Assembly: GCA_023213395.1 (NCBI GenBank)
Contig: CM041465.1
Location: forward strand, 55,497,741 to 55,561,740
DNA: 64,000 nt
Direction: 5' to 3'
Source of the DNA: Cycas panzhihuaensis
Lineage: Eukaryota; Cycadophyta
A program made the translations under genes and the position numbers. The notes beneath the pieces were generated by a model that was given only the letters and a program-made list of their open reading frames with translations, was not told the DNA's origin and did no database searches. Of the stretch, positions 21,648 through 32,645 are shown piece after piece (the first letter of the stretch is position 1; every line of letters begins with the position of its first letter).

Positions 21648-23950
21648 ATGTGATGTTTCTCATGTTGCTTGCGAGGTCTGCCATTGTTGTTAGAAGATCA
21701 ATCGTCTTGTTCCCTTCCAGCGTCGAACCCAATTTGATAATGGAAGGTTACCCGTCTGATTGGGCTTACCATACCATGGCTTTGGGAACTCAAGAGTTTC
21801 CTACATCTGTTCCGGGATCCACCCATGGGGGCGATGATTCCATCTATTATCCAGATGACCAGTTTCACCCCGCTGACTTTTGCCCTTTCACCCATGCGGC
21901 AGAAGATTCGTCTCCTCACGAGACTCACCATCCTACTGGTGAGCCTTACGAGGAGCGCCCTGAGGGATCCCTGACTTTCGAGATCCCATCAACCTTGTAT
22001 GGCTACGAGGATACCCCTCTCGCCGACGTGGTCGAAGCACTCAGCGAGTACTTTTGAGCAACTCACTGCTAACCGCATCCTAGGTGGTTTGAAGAAATGT
22101 TATGTAATGTAGCATCTTCTTCATCTATACCTGCACCTCCTACAAAGAATGATGCTTCTGCCTACGCACACTCATCCTATGTCGTGTCTACACTGGCTCC
22201 CAGGGCAAGCGTTGCGCCGCCTATCTCTAGCTACGGTCCTACTTCTTCAGGACCCGTTCGTGGTATGCCCTTTCCCCAACTTGGGGTTAGCATGCCGTTC
22301 CCGAGTCAAACGAATGCATCGCCTTCAAATGTGGCGCATGCATTTCCTAGTAGGCCTCGAGGCCCTACTAATACTGCTGCCATCAACTATGTAGGACCCA
22401 CTCCTACATATGCTCAAAACCCATCTGGTGGTCCTTCCCTTTACGTGCCCCCAGGTTACGCATCTCAACCTTGGGGGGAGGGTAGGGGAAACCATCTTCC
22501 TACTTATGGGGTGGACCTGTTGCACCCATATGGGGTTGCGCCACCTACGGGTGGACTATATGGGCAAAACCTCATCCCTCACCCTTCATTTCTGCCATCT
22601 AGTGTAACTCTTGTTGCCGCATCTTCACAAGGGAACATACCTTCCTTCTAAGGCGTTTACCCACAACCCCATTTCCAACAAGGGGCGTTCCTCCAAGGAG
22701 GGATGGGTTTACCACCCCCATCCATTCCTGTTCCTTTACCGATCGTCGATCCGTTGGCCCATGTAAGGACACGTCCTTTCATGGATTATAGGTCAACGCC
22801 ATTATCCGTTGAGGCACTAAGGACTAACTTGCCACCTCACCCTCCTTAAGTTCCCAAATTCGATGGAACTTCATCGCAAGACCCAACTGAATACGTACGT
22901 AGTTTCTCTATGGCGTGCATCGATTATTAGGCTTATGATCACATTCTGATGAAGCTATTTCCGCAATCCTTGTAGGGAGACACCCTCAAGTGGTTTTACC
23001 ATCTCCCTACCCATTCCATTTCTTCATTGCAGCAATTGGTGGACGAGTTCGTTAATTACTTTGACATAGCCCATCCATTCGAGAGTGGAATGAAAGCACT
23101 CCTGTCACTTAAAAAAGGTCATGATGAAATGAATCGTGACTTTGTGTAATGCTTTCATGATCACCTTCACTCTACTAAGGCCACGTTGCATGAGGAGTTG
23201 AAGCAAGATCTCTTCGTCAATGCACTTTGCCCCAAAGTGCATGTGGAAGTCCTTAAGATGGGGGTGACCACATGTGACTCCGCGATTACGAGGTGCTTGG
23301 TGTTGGAGGCCATTGAGATCCAAGCTAGACTCAAGAAACCTGCTAAGCCCTCACAACGTCGTGAGGCACCTCCCCTAGTGAAGGAAACCAAACCTTCGCA
23401 ACCTGCCAGGTCTACCTCTCACCTAACTGAGAGGACCTTAGACCCTCTTACCTCCGCTATTTGCTCATTCGAGCGCATGATGAAGGAGCTTAAACTCTAG
23501 CCCCCTTCATCGCTGACCTCCCATAAACCAGTTTAGCAAGCTTCTTGTGTGGTACCCCCCAAAGAGGGTAATACCCAACCTTCTCAAGTAAGGAGGATCG
23601 ATCCTCTCCTTGAGAAGAGGTGGTGTTCCATCCACGGGGAGTGCTTCCATGATGATTCGCGTTGTTGGGTGCAATACCCACGTGATGCCCTACTGCGCAA
23701 TTCGTCCCCTAGGTGGGCATCGAGGCCTAACCTTGATCAACCTATTCATAGAGACCCATTCCCCAAACATAGGGAACGTGGTCGTGATGTTCAACAAAGG
23801 AACAATCAGAATCAGGAAAGATCCCCTGATTCTCGCCCTTCACATGGTAGAGGGAAGGGTGCGCGAAGACCATCTTCCCCTTCACGCTCCCCTGACCACC
23901 GTGCTCCATCACCTTTACGGTCCCATAACAAGGGAAAGAAGATGATCTAA
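21648..23950 (+). pseudogene. gag of E4 (broken)
   Basis: The ATG at 21648 is followed at once by TGA (CGA in intact copies). A one-base loss near 21730 shifts the frame before MEGYPSDWAYH. The gag domain is near 22850-23240, the helix ELKQDLFVNALCPKVHVEVL near 23200, and the CX2HX4HX4C knuckle (WCSIHGECFHDDSRC) near 23620-23665. Stops are at 22055, 22649 and 23498, among others. The order and content match E1 gag throughout. Confidence 0.87.
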
Positions 23951-24780
23951 ATGCTTGAGACCACTCCCCTTTATGCGTTGACCCGGTCTCAAGTCGCAAA
24001 GGAGGCAACAAGTGCCTCCATGTCTACCTCGCAACTCGATCCTCCTCCGGAAGCCATTCCTCTGGAGATTCCCACACTTCCCAAGAGCATTCCCATCTAC
24101 CTCGGTAGATTTGACTTTAAGAGAGCCCTTACCCAACCCATAGGGAGGGGTAAGCCCTTCTCCGTAGTTGAAGAGCTTCTCACCATGGCTACCGAGATGT
24201 CCATCATGGACATCTTGAGAAGTTACACCAAGTAGTGAATGCTCCTCTTGGAAGCTCTAGGATTGAATGACGTGTCCGTTCACGCCTTGGGTACGACCCA
24301 AAGTTGTGAACCCATCATCTCTTTCGATCTCAGAGATCTTCCTGCGTCTAGTGGAAGGGAACGCCAATGGAACTTCCCTTTCACCATTACCATAGATACT
24401 CCTGATTGCACGTTGCGAAGAACCATTGTGGTCAATGGTTCTTCCGTCAATGCCATGCCCTTGTGCGTTATGCAAGAGCTTGGCATTTCTGCCTTGGAAC
24501 CTATTCCATGGCATTGTCAGGGTTATGACGGTAGTGAGAAGACTCTCTTGGGATCTGTCTCGATACCTCTTACTCTTGAGGATAAGACTGCCATTACTGA
24601 CATCATTGTCCTCGATGTTAACATTGATTATAACTTACTTCTGGGTCGACCATGGCTTGACCAAATGGGAGCCATGTGTTCCACCCGCTGGGGGAAACTT
24701 AAATTTATCCATAACGAGCAAATGAAAGTTATCTCCCATGAGTGATTGCTCGCTAAACAAGCTAGGCCTTCTGCTTAGGT
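23951..24780 (+). pseudogene. Protease region of E4 (active-site Asp lost)
   Basis: The frame runs from MLETTPLYALTRSQ. The protease core is FTITIDTPDCTLRRTIVVNG, then SSVNAMP, and YNLLLGRPWLDQMGAM near 24625. The active site reads V-N-G where E1 and E6 read D-N-G, so the catalytic Asp is gone. A stop at 24233-24238 splits the frame, and another ends it at 24743. Confidence 0.82.
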
Positions 24781-25375
24781 GAGCCATGGCCATACAAAGG
24801 GGAACAAATACCCTTCCAATCATGTTTCAACCTGCTCCATCAGAATCCCCGATTCCTCTTACCGTGAAGAAGATCCCATATCTTCTTCTCCTGATTTGAC
24901 GCATTTCGTCCCCATTGGCGTCGAAAGCTATGGGTACCTTGCTATGTTTGACGATGACGAGTCCCACAGCAAGGATGAGGATCGTCCTCACCCAGTTTTG
25001 TTTCTCCACACTAGTGTGGGGCATCCTCCTAGTCCTAGGTTTCTTCTTAGGACCCCTTTTGTTATAGAGCCTAGTCACATGATATTGCACATGTTGATCA
25101 TCATGTTCCTAGCTCTTCCATCCCATCACCTTCTTTAGGTGATGATGTTGAGAGTTTTCCTCTTGCTCTTTACGAGTGACCTCTCCCTGACTATCCCCTA
25201 GAGTCCCTTAGGGATGATGGGCAGCTTTCAGGCCATACCGGTCCTATCACTCCCACGCTATCTCGCACCTCATCCATTCGAAGTCAGGTCATCCATAGGG
25301 TGGACTACTTTGAAGACGACGAGGCTTTGCTGGAGCACTTAGCTAGCTCCATGCCTAGGTCTGCCTCCTGGTCAC
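24781..25375 (+). pseudogene. Conserved protease-RT spacer of E4
   Basis: It has the same acidic block as E1 (FDDDESHSKDEDRPHP near 24950-24995), the Ser/Pro stretch, and the VIHRVDYFEDDEALLEHL end near 25290-25340. E5 is inserted at its end, directly before the RT part. Function unknown. Confidence 0.65.
25371..25375. repeat. Left target-site duplication of E5 (GTCAC)
   Basis: GTCAC occurs immediately left of E5 and again immediately right of it (42212-42216). Removing E5 and one copy restores the sequence seen uninterrupted in E1 near 6677-6697 (CTCCTGGTCAC then CAAGCTTGG). Confidence 0.95.
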
Positions 25376-28072
25376 TGGACGTGCATCTACGGGATAGCTA
25401 CCTAACTAAATAGGTGTAGTAAGAGCGGGTGATGATATGATCGAGAAAGAGACCTATAAGTAGGGTAAATACCACGCAGGGTACCCCGTGCGCCAGAGTG
25501 TGAGTTCGGGACCTACAATAGAATGTAGCTACCAAAGGATGATACCCCCACTTCAAACAAGAGGTGAGGAGGTGCAGGGTTATCCTGGGTTGACCTAAGG
25601 GAAGGATCCTCCCACCCTTGGATGGTCGGAAGGGGAAGGAGAGGAGCCTTCGAGGGTTTCCCTAGAGTTGCGGGAAATAAGGGAGGATAGGCAAATGAGC
25701 AGCCTATGGATGGGGTCACCTTGGTTGCCCAGTGAAGCAGTGAACCAAGGGAAAATGAGAGGGATGACCCAAGAAGGTGGGTCAAGGTATGCCTAAGCAA
25801 ACTAACCAAACATGCGAACAATAAGGAGAGAAGGAAGCTTGCACTGTAAGGGGAGGGAAAAGGTGAAAGGGACGGTTCCTAAGACCTCTTCCTATGGGTA
25901 AAGAAGATGCATGCAACGAAGTAAATAAAGCATGAACCAAAAGCAAAGTTGATTTATCCTTTTGATTTCCAATGAGTTAATTACTACTTATGTAAAGGAA
26001 AGTCAGAAGGAAAAGATGATAGAGCGGAGCGAAAGTGTGTACCCGGAAAGGAAACGCATCATGATGATGGCACTCCCAAGGGACACCCAAGACTACTCCA
26101 CAAGGCGCGGCGGTCGTGAAGCATCGCGGTGGATCAGAATAAGGGGCTCCCTTACCTTCCCCAGAAAAATACTAAAGTACAAAACCAAGGAAAGAAAGAG
26201 ACTAAATACTAGTAATAAATGAAGTATGAAAGTATAACATGTATGGAAGCACTTACTGGCAAAGGGACAAATAGAGAAAGGTCCTTTGCGCTTTCTGAAC
26301 ACCTGCAAGTAAACAAAAACCTCCCCCTTTCTGAAGAAAGGGTACTACCATGCAATGGAAAGATCTTAACAATACAAATCTATACAAACCAAATATAAAC
26401 TTAAACACGTATATGTTAGCATCAACACAATGATGATAATATGTAAAGGAGGACAACCAAAGCAAAAGGAAAGTAATTGGTAAGCCTTGGAGTGGCCCAC
26501 CTCCCACAAAGAATAACCCCAACCTCCCCCCAAGGCCACAAGGCAGTGAGGGCAAGGCCAAGAAGGATGGCTAGAAAATAGTAGCAAGAGAGTTGAAAGG
26601 AGCCAAAGAAGACCTACATCAAGCTGGAGTGCTATGAAGAGTAAACCGGGCTACCGGGAAAAGAGTTGGGCAAAGAACAAGCTGTCAAGACTTATGTGAG
26701 TTTCCTGGACCTAAGCATAAGCCCTCAAACCAGCACTGCAACATGTGATAGTGCTGATTTCAGTGGCTAAGGAAGGCCCAACAAACCCTTATTTGAGTGC
26801 CAAGGACAGCACGAGGCAAGAGGGAAGGTTTGGGGGGATAAAAGCCGCTTGAGGAGCGTGGAAGGTGGTACGGAATCCACCTAACTCTCTCCCAAACCCT
26901 ATGTCAACCCTCTTTGCTGCTGCCTTGAGCAACAAACGCAGGTGAGGAGGCACTAATAACAAGAGTAAAATAATCCAATACAGATAGGAAAATAATCCTT
27001 ACAAAGATAAGCAAGACAAGGCATCAATTACATAAGGAAAATAACTCAAATCAACAAATATCTAAGAAGAGGAAGTGAGGCTCTTGCCTCAGTCAAGGAC
27101 TGGTAAGGAGAGGCTGAGAAATCAGCCCAAAAACTATGGTGTAGCAGGCTTGGAACCTTGTTAATGGAGTTGGAGGAAGAACACCTGCACTTAGAATGCT
27201 TGGCAGCTACCTACGTAAGAATCCACTGAAACCTCTCCAAAGGGGCCCTCTCCAAGGTGTGTGAGGGGCTGGGAAGATGTCTTAGCCACACCAAAAGAGA
27301 GTTAGGCACTGGAGGAGAAGCGCAGGTCCTGTAGCAGTAGCACAAAGATGGTTTCCTTGAGGAGCAATCCAAAAAGTGAGCATAAAGTTCTCAAAAATGA
27401 GTAGATGATGACTTAAGTACCCAACCCAAACCCTAACGCAAGTGATTAGGGCATGGTTGGCAGTGAGTTAAGACGTGAGACACATGGCAGTTTTATAATA
27501 AATGTGAAATTACCACGGTAAATTTTAAAAAATAAATTAGAATAGTCATACTGCTGCAAAATCCGTGGTACCACAGATTTTTCGGCAATACCGCGAAAAT
27601 CACGACGGTATTTGCCCGGAGGTAAAACTAGGCTCGGCCAGCTAGCCTAAATGAGGCGAGATATGACGAAGGGCCAATAAGGGGCTGAGACACCTACCCG
27701 GGGGTAAAGAAGCTAATAAACGTATCCAAGAAAAGAGTAAAAATAGGATTCAACAATGTGGCAAGTTAACTAAATAATGACAGGTCATCACACAGGCAGA
27801 GGTGGCACAAGCCAAGTGGATCTTGGAGTGAGGGGGGAAGAATGCAGGAAGTGGAGTGGCCACCAGGGTGCCACACTTACTGGGAGTGTGCCCCTGCTAT
27901 AGTCGTCATAGGCTAAAAATAAGTGTAGACGAAGGTAAAGTCATCTACAAGGTCACAGACATGCAGACATGTAAGCAAATACTCATCAAAAGAAAGCGAT
28001 GACAAAGCAAGAAACATACCTACACTTACCTGAGTCGGCAATTCCGTGTCCATTCCCGGAAGCTGGGAAACA
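25376..28072 (-). repeat. 3' LTR of E5
   Basis: 2697 bp. On the minus strand it starts TGTTTCCCAGCTTCCGGG and ends ...ACGTCCA. The U3 dyad is at 27548-27611. Its edges are fixed by the GTCAC duplication and the polypurine tract. Confidence 0.93.
27548..27611 (-). repeat. U3 dyad of the E5 3' LTR
   Basis: 64 bp bounded by ATACTGC and ACGGTAT, with central CCGTGGTACCAC and GCAATACCGCG units. It is 461 bp from the LTR start. The partner in the other LTR is 41686-41749. Confidence 0.75.
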
Positions 28073-28084
28073 CTGCCCCCTTAG
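28073..28084 (-). other. Polypurine tract of E5
   Basis: CTAAGGGGGCAG on the minus strand, directly before the 3' LTR. This is the expected plus-strand DNA primer and is intact. Confidence 0.85.
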
Positions 28085-28484
28085 CAATAGAGCCTCACCA
28101 CTCGGAAGCCTGGTGTGATGGTGAATGTTGGCAACACAACTGTCAGTAGCACATATGTATATAGATATATCAATCAAGATCGTAACAGTAGGCAAGGGTG
28201 CCAGCGAGTGTTGTGGTGGAATGCGTGGATACGAAAGTAGCGGTGGAGACAACATCGGGGCTGCTTATAAGCCACCTGGGAACTGACTGGAAATATGAGA
28301 AAGGCGAGGGGGCTGCCCCCACCACAAAAGATGCAAAAGGTCATGCATAATCAAGTAAAGAGCAAGCAAAGGGTAGGCGCCATAGTTTTACCTCATTAGC
28401 AGCTAGGTTTTAGATGTACGAACGGGTCGCAAAGCAAAGTGTAAGATGACTTGGGGCTTGGGCGACAGGGTGGCTAGACAAGCC
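28085..28484 (-). other. Noncoding 3' region of E5
   Basis: It is homologous to 10917-11295 of E1 and 49504-49854 of E4. No coding motif is seen. Confidence 0.55.
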
Positions 28485-28907
28485 TCAGGGACAGTTAGCA
28501 AGGAGAGGAATACGACGCTCAAGGATGAGGCGAACAAGACTATCTGCCTTAGCGTTGAGGGCCTGAGGGCTATGCTAGATATCGATGGAAGAGAAGCGGG
28601 CCAGGAGAGATCTGGCAGAAGAAGCAAGAGTCCTCAAGTGAGGGCATCGCACCTGGTAAACCTGGGTAAGATGAGACACCACAACTTGAGAGTCGTAAAG
28701 CAAAACGATAGATCCGTGATGGAAATGGAGAGCATCAGTAAGGGCTTCAATAACAGCTGTATATTCAGCTTCGTTGTTAGTAGCCTCTGGGAGGAAGATC
28801 CCAGAGCGGAGGAGATCATGTCCAGAAGGGCTGCGGAGAATCCATGCAGCGGCAGAAGGTCCAGGGTTACCGCGGCTTCCACCGTCGGTAAAGATGTAGA
28901 TGGACAT
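28485..28907 (-). pseudogene. Second, archaeal-type RNase H of E5 (one point stop)
   Basis: 140 codons, starting MSIYIFTDGGSRGNPGPSAA. All four acidic residues are present: D8, E48 (NNEAEY), D72 (LLYDSQ) and D122 (NAKADSLV). The only defect is a TAG at codon 111 (28575-28577), where CAG or CAA would be expected. This is the best copy of this domain in the window and defines its full length. It presumably supplies the RNase H activity that the degenerate first domain has lost. Confidence 0.88.
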
Positions 28908-29425
28908 GGATGACACAGAAGTCCTGGTAGTCAATAGATAATGAAAGCAATACTCGAAAGGCAAGCAAAAAGTGGCCATGAAGGGTAGGAGGACCTAGCA
29001 ATGAGGTTACCCAGGGCGAGACTAAGCGGTCTGATCACTGGCAGAGAGTGGTCAGAGGAAAAGGCCTCCTGGGGGGCAAAAATGTCACTTCAGAAAGAGA
29101 AACATGCCCCGGACGGGGGAGCATTCCTTTTGGGGACCCCAAGAGTGAGAAAGGACTGCAAAAATGAGTCCAGGGTGACGAAATGGGCCAAACAAGTATA
29201 AATCTGGGCATGCACGGGAGTGGCACGTAAAACGAGATGAAAGGGCACAGGGAGAAATTGTAGGAATGAGGCGCCATAAATGCACCTACGAGAAGGCACA
29301 AAAAGGGCATCAAGAGAGCATAATGGGCGACAGGGCCAGAAGGCAAAGATGATCGGGAAAACGGGACGATCCCAACGCCTGTCGCAGAGCCAAAAACGGA
29401 GGAAGTGCCTATTGGGGCCCCCGCC
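28908..29425 (-). other. Region between second RNase H and the antisense promoter in E5
   Basis: It is homologous to E1 10070-10530 and E4 48600-49080. Short frames occur on both strands without conserved motifs. On the plus strand it forms the DNA upstream of the TATA box of the antisense gene. Confidence 0.5.
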
Positions 29426-29434
29426 TATATAAGG
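29426..29434 (+). promoter_or_regulatory. TATA box of the antisense gene in E5
   Basis: TATATAAGG preceded by a G/C-rich stretch, 159 bp upstream of the conserved ATG. The same box with similar flanks and spacing occurs in E4 at 48548-48556 on the opposite strand. A transcription start about 30 bp downstream is inferred. Confidence 0.65.
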
Positions 29435-29616
29435 AAATCAAACAGAAAATGGATTCATTTTCACTAGCTCTTGTGAGAAACCAGAGCCATTCCCTTACAC
29501 AGTGGAGTGCCGCCCAACTTTGGAGGCATGCAGGGAGAGATCAGACCATTGGATCGGAGATCAGAGAGAGCCAGCAGGATCAGCAGGACGAGATGGCGAC
29601 AGCGAGATTGGATCCA

Positions 29617-30096
29617 GTGAGTGGATGTTACTGAACCCAACCCATTTCGAAGTTTGGATTTCATTAGTTTCTAATAGTTTTTAGGTGATTTTAGTGCCCC
29701 TTATGGGCAACCAGAGGCCTCTCGGAGTCCAAATCAGACCCAGAAAGAAGTAGGGACCTGGGCATTAGGGAGCCCTGGTCCCGATGGGCCCCACGGGGTC
29801 CACCAGAAGAATTTTTTTTGGTTTTCGGGGCAGAAATCCCCCTTTTTAGGGGATCACCGTTCTTACCGCGGTAATGATTACGGTGCCACGATCATTACCA
29901 CGAGACCTGATCACCATAGGACCCATGCTAGACTTAGCAGTACCACTAAGTTTGGCATGGTAAGGAGGCAGAAAAGGAGAAAAAAGATAAGAGGGGCCAA
30001 AAGAGCCCCCAAATCTCAGACAGAGAGAGTTGAGAGAGGGTAAGGAGTGATGATAACTAACATGAAGCTAATTTTGATCATTTTTTATGTGGACAG
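29617..30096 (+). other. Intron 1 of the E5 antisense gene
   Basis: Donor GATCCA/GTGAGTGG, acceptor TTTTTTATGTGGACAG/GCTG. 480 bp; the E4 counterpart is 493 bp with matching sites. It contains two hairpins, 29864-29902 and 29923-29960. Confidence 0.65.
29864..29960 (+). repeat. Two GGTAC-type dyads inside intron 1 (E5)
   Basis: The first has arms GGTAATGAT (29870-29878) and ATCATTACC (29891-29899). The second runs 29923-29960, from CCATGCTAGACTTAG to CTAAGTTTGGCATGG around a central AGTAC. The ACTTAG and GTAC elements resemble the LTR U3 dyads. Confidence 0.65.
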
Positions 30097-31294
30097 GCTG
30101 TCATCGCGGTGGATAACCATGAGAACGTAGGTATGGCCATGTTGAGTTACGTGGAGATGGCATCACAGGAGGACAGGGAGATCCTGCAGAGGTGTGGCCT
30201 ATACAAGGCCCTCAAGACACCTTAGTATACATCATATCAGAGGTTGCTAATCGACATAGTATCCCATTGGGATAGGAGGAGACATGTGTTCTACCTACCA
30301 CAGGTAGGTGACATGATGGTCACGCCGAGAGATATATGGCAGATACTAGGAGTACCGGCGACAGGGAGGCTGGTGAGACTGGGGACGCTGCCTAGCACCG
30401 AGGCAGCACATAGGGAGGTAGCCCTATTCTTCACAAGAGCAGATAGGTGGGAGCAGAGGGGAGCTCCCCTCTAGACCATACTGATGTCAGGGATTCCTCA
30501 GGTGAGGAAGTTGGTCATACTGTGCGTTCTGTTCCGGATTTCCCAGAAACAGAATTATAGGGAGATATCGGGTGGCTGGTTGGATGCAGTTCACCGCTAC
30601 GAAGCCAGCGAGAGGATGGACTGGGTGACCCTGATAGCGGTGAAACTTGTCACCCATCTAGACACTATCAGGATGACCGGCAGAGGCAGGTTGTCATATA
30701 GCACACTACTACAGTGTTGGTTTTTCGATCATTTTGCGGTAGCGGCACCAGCGGGGGGACCACACCCCATCACAGAGCAGGCCCTGATGGTCCACAGGTG
30801 GCAGACTCGGTTGAGAGGGACAGAGGACTGGGCCCATGTCTGATGATTGGTGGAGGTGACATCACTAGACCTCCTCACCCTACCAGACTATGTGGTAAAG
30901 CCCTATAAGACGGTGAGGTAGGACTGTGATGACGAGGCAGGTAGGGCAGGAGTGCCCCCAGGCGATGATAGAGATGATGGAGGAGATGGGGCCGGCCTGT
31001 CACAACTTGCTGGAGAGGCAGGTCCCTTAAGGATAGTAGGTGGCATAGAGGGTCCATCCGGCACTGCCAGAGGAGAGGCAGGCCCATTAGGAGCGCAGGA
31101 CGAGGGCAGGGGGCTCGTGACCAGGGCCCGCAGGCTACGGATCATGAGGGGATCCGGAGGGACGAGAGTTGAGCTGGTCCCTACGAGGAGGGAGGCCTAG
31201 GTAGAGTAGGTGCTAGAGGATGAGGGACTCCTAGCTAGTGGAGAGCTAGGAGGGGACAACGCCGCATGACCAAAGGAGCCAGTGGCCACAGCAG

Positions 31295-31400
31295 GTGAGA
31301 CCTAACCTTTTCCAGTGTCGTTTGGCATCCAGATAGGCATTTGATTTGATTATGGTATATGGTGAGGTATATACTCACACATGGCATGTTGCATTGGCAG
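31295..31400 (+). other. Intron 2 of the E5 antisense gene
   Basis: Donor GCAG/GTGAGACC, acceptor TTGCATTGGCAG/GTGCAGC, 106 bp. E4 has the same donor and an almost identical acceptor with 112 bp between. Removal keeps the reading frame (G plus GT). Confidence 0.65.
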
Positions 31401-32011
31401 GTGCAGCAGAGATCCGGAGACTCATAGAGGCTGTGGTGAGGGAGATATTCCCTTAGGTATATACAGAGGGGAAACCGCCCATCCAGGGAGGAGATGAGCC
31501 TAGAGTGGCAGGTGCCCACATGGAGGCATTCACCCCATTGGTGAGGGCAAGAGACATATGGGCCGTAGAGTCCCAAGAGCACGTGACATCTCGGGGATAG
31601 TTGCAGCAGGAGAGAGATGAGACGAGGCGCGAGAGGGATGAGCTACGCAGACGGGTGCAGGCTCTAGAGGCACATGGCGGGGCAGGTGGAGATGCCAAGA
31701 GTAGAGTCTAGATAGCGGTACTCACAGAGCGTCTCAGAGTCACAGAGGAGGGACTCCGAGGGGAGAGGGATCGTATCCAGGCCCAATACGATCAGCTGGT
31801 AGTACAAATGGCGTCGAGGTCGAGCTAGAGCAGGACGCAGACCCACACGGCGGCGACGACCCCGAGATGAGGGGAGTGAGGTGGGCAGCTCATGGAGGCC
31901 CAGGAGGAGCCTCGGAGGGATGTGGTCCCCAGGATAGGGATCACACAGACTGGGAAATGGTACCCCAAGAGCGGGGTAGCAGTAGAGTAGGAGATGTACA
32001 TATGATTTTGA

Positions 32012-32645
32012 CAGGGGAAAGCACGGGCCTCTAGGGGGTCATATATAGGATCATATGATTGTACCCCCCTGCAAGGATACTGGCTTCCTATATGTATGAT
32101 GTGACATGATTTTTGGATGTATATATATACGGGGTAATTGGAACCCCATTTGGATATGAGAGGTTGTGTATATATCATGTATGGATGACATGTATGTTTA
32201 TTTTGTATGTTGTAAATATTATGCTATGAATATTTTATGTTATGAATATTTTATTGTATGATGCACACGTTCCCTTCCATGTATGGCTATATGTCTAACA
32301 GGAGGACACATACACATCGTGAGTGGAGATGATAGAGAGGTGTGAGGTTAGAGGATAGAGCAGCATACATATCTACGGAAGAGCATAGCAGAATATGCGA
32401 AGGAAACGGTAGGTAGGAGAGAGGAGCGACGATGCTCCAAAGCGTCATCCTGATTGGGGAATGCCTAAGCAGGAAGATAAAAGTTCCCAAGAGGGTACGA
32501 CAACGCGGGTTCCATGGAAGGAACCAGAAAGGAGAGGAAGGATCCATCTTAAATTGCCATTCTACCTGTGGTTGGGAAGAATGGGGACAACCTAATATGG
32601 TAGTTTAGGCTCATTTCGGAGCAGGGTGAAGAGATCATCAAAAGA
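32012..32645 (-). other. Conserved noncoding DNA between integrase and antisense gene (E5)
   Basis: It includes a short TA run (32121-32129) where E4 has the long (AT)n, and the conserved block ending near GGCAATTTAAGATGG on the minus strand (~32560). It is probably the 3' UTR of the antisense gene and/or of pol. No ORF with motifs. Confidence 0.5.

Larger units (their letters stand above)
29593..32011 (+). pseudogene. Antisense PMD-like gene of E5: three exons, plant mobile domain plus coiled coil
   Basis: Exons are 29593-29616 (MATARLDP), 30097-31294 and 31401-32011; together 1833 nt, exactly 611 codons. Residues ~57-257 resemble the plant mobile domain: HWDRRRHVFYLP (W near 66), then VTPRDIWQILGVPATGRLV. 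An acidic Gly/Asp linker follows (~295), then heptad-rich Arg/Glu helices at ~478-545 (RDETRRERDELRRRVQALEA). PMD proteins (MAIN/MAIL in plants) act in the nucleus and are also found joined to transposon genes. In-frame stops include TAG 30223, TAG 30472 and TGA 30841/30844. E4 has CAG at the first two and CGT-CGG at the third, so the ancestor was open. The strand is opposite to gag-pol. The ATG is chosen because E4 conserves it; an upstream ATG at 29449 is not conserved. Confidence 0.72.

Noticed and set aside
30244-31200. Antisense gene as an env-like gene
   Set aside because: No signal peptide or membrane segment is visible, and the gene is on the opposite strand to gag-pol. The W-x5-H-x-F-x-LP and LGVPxxG signature fits the plant mobile domain instead.
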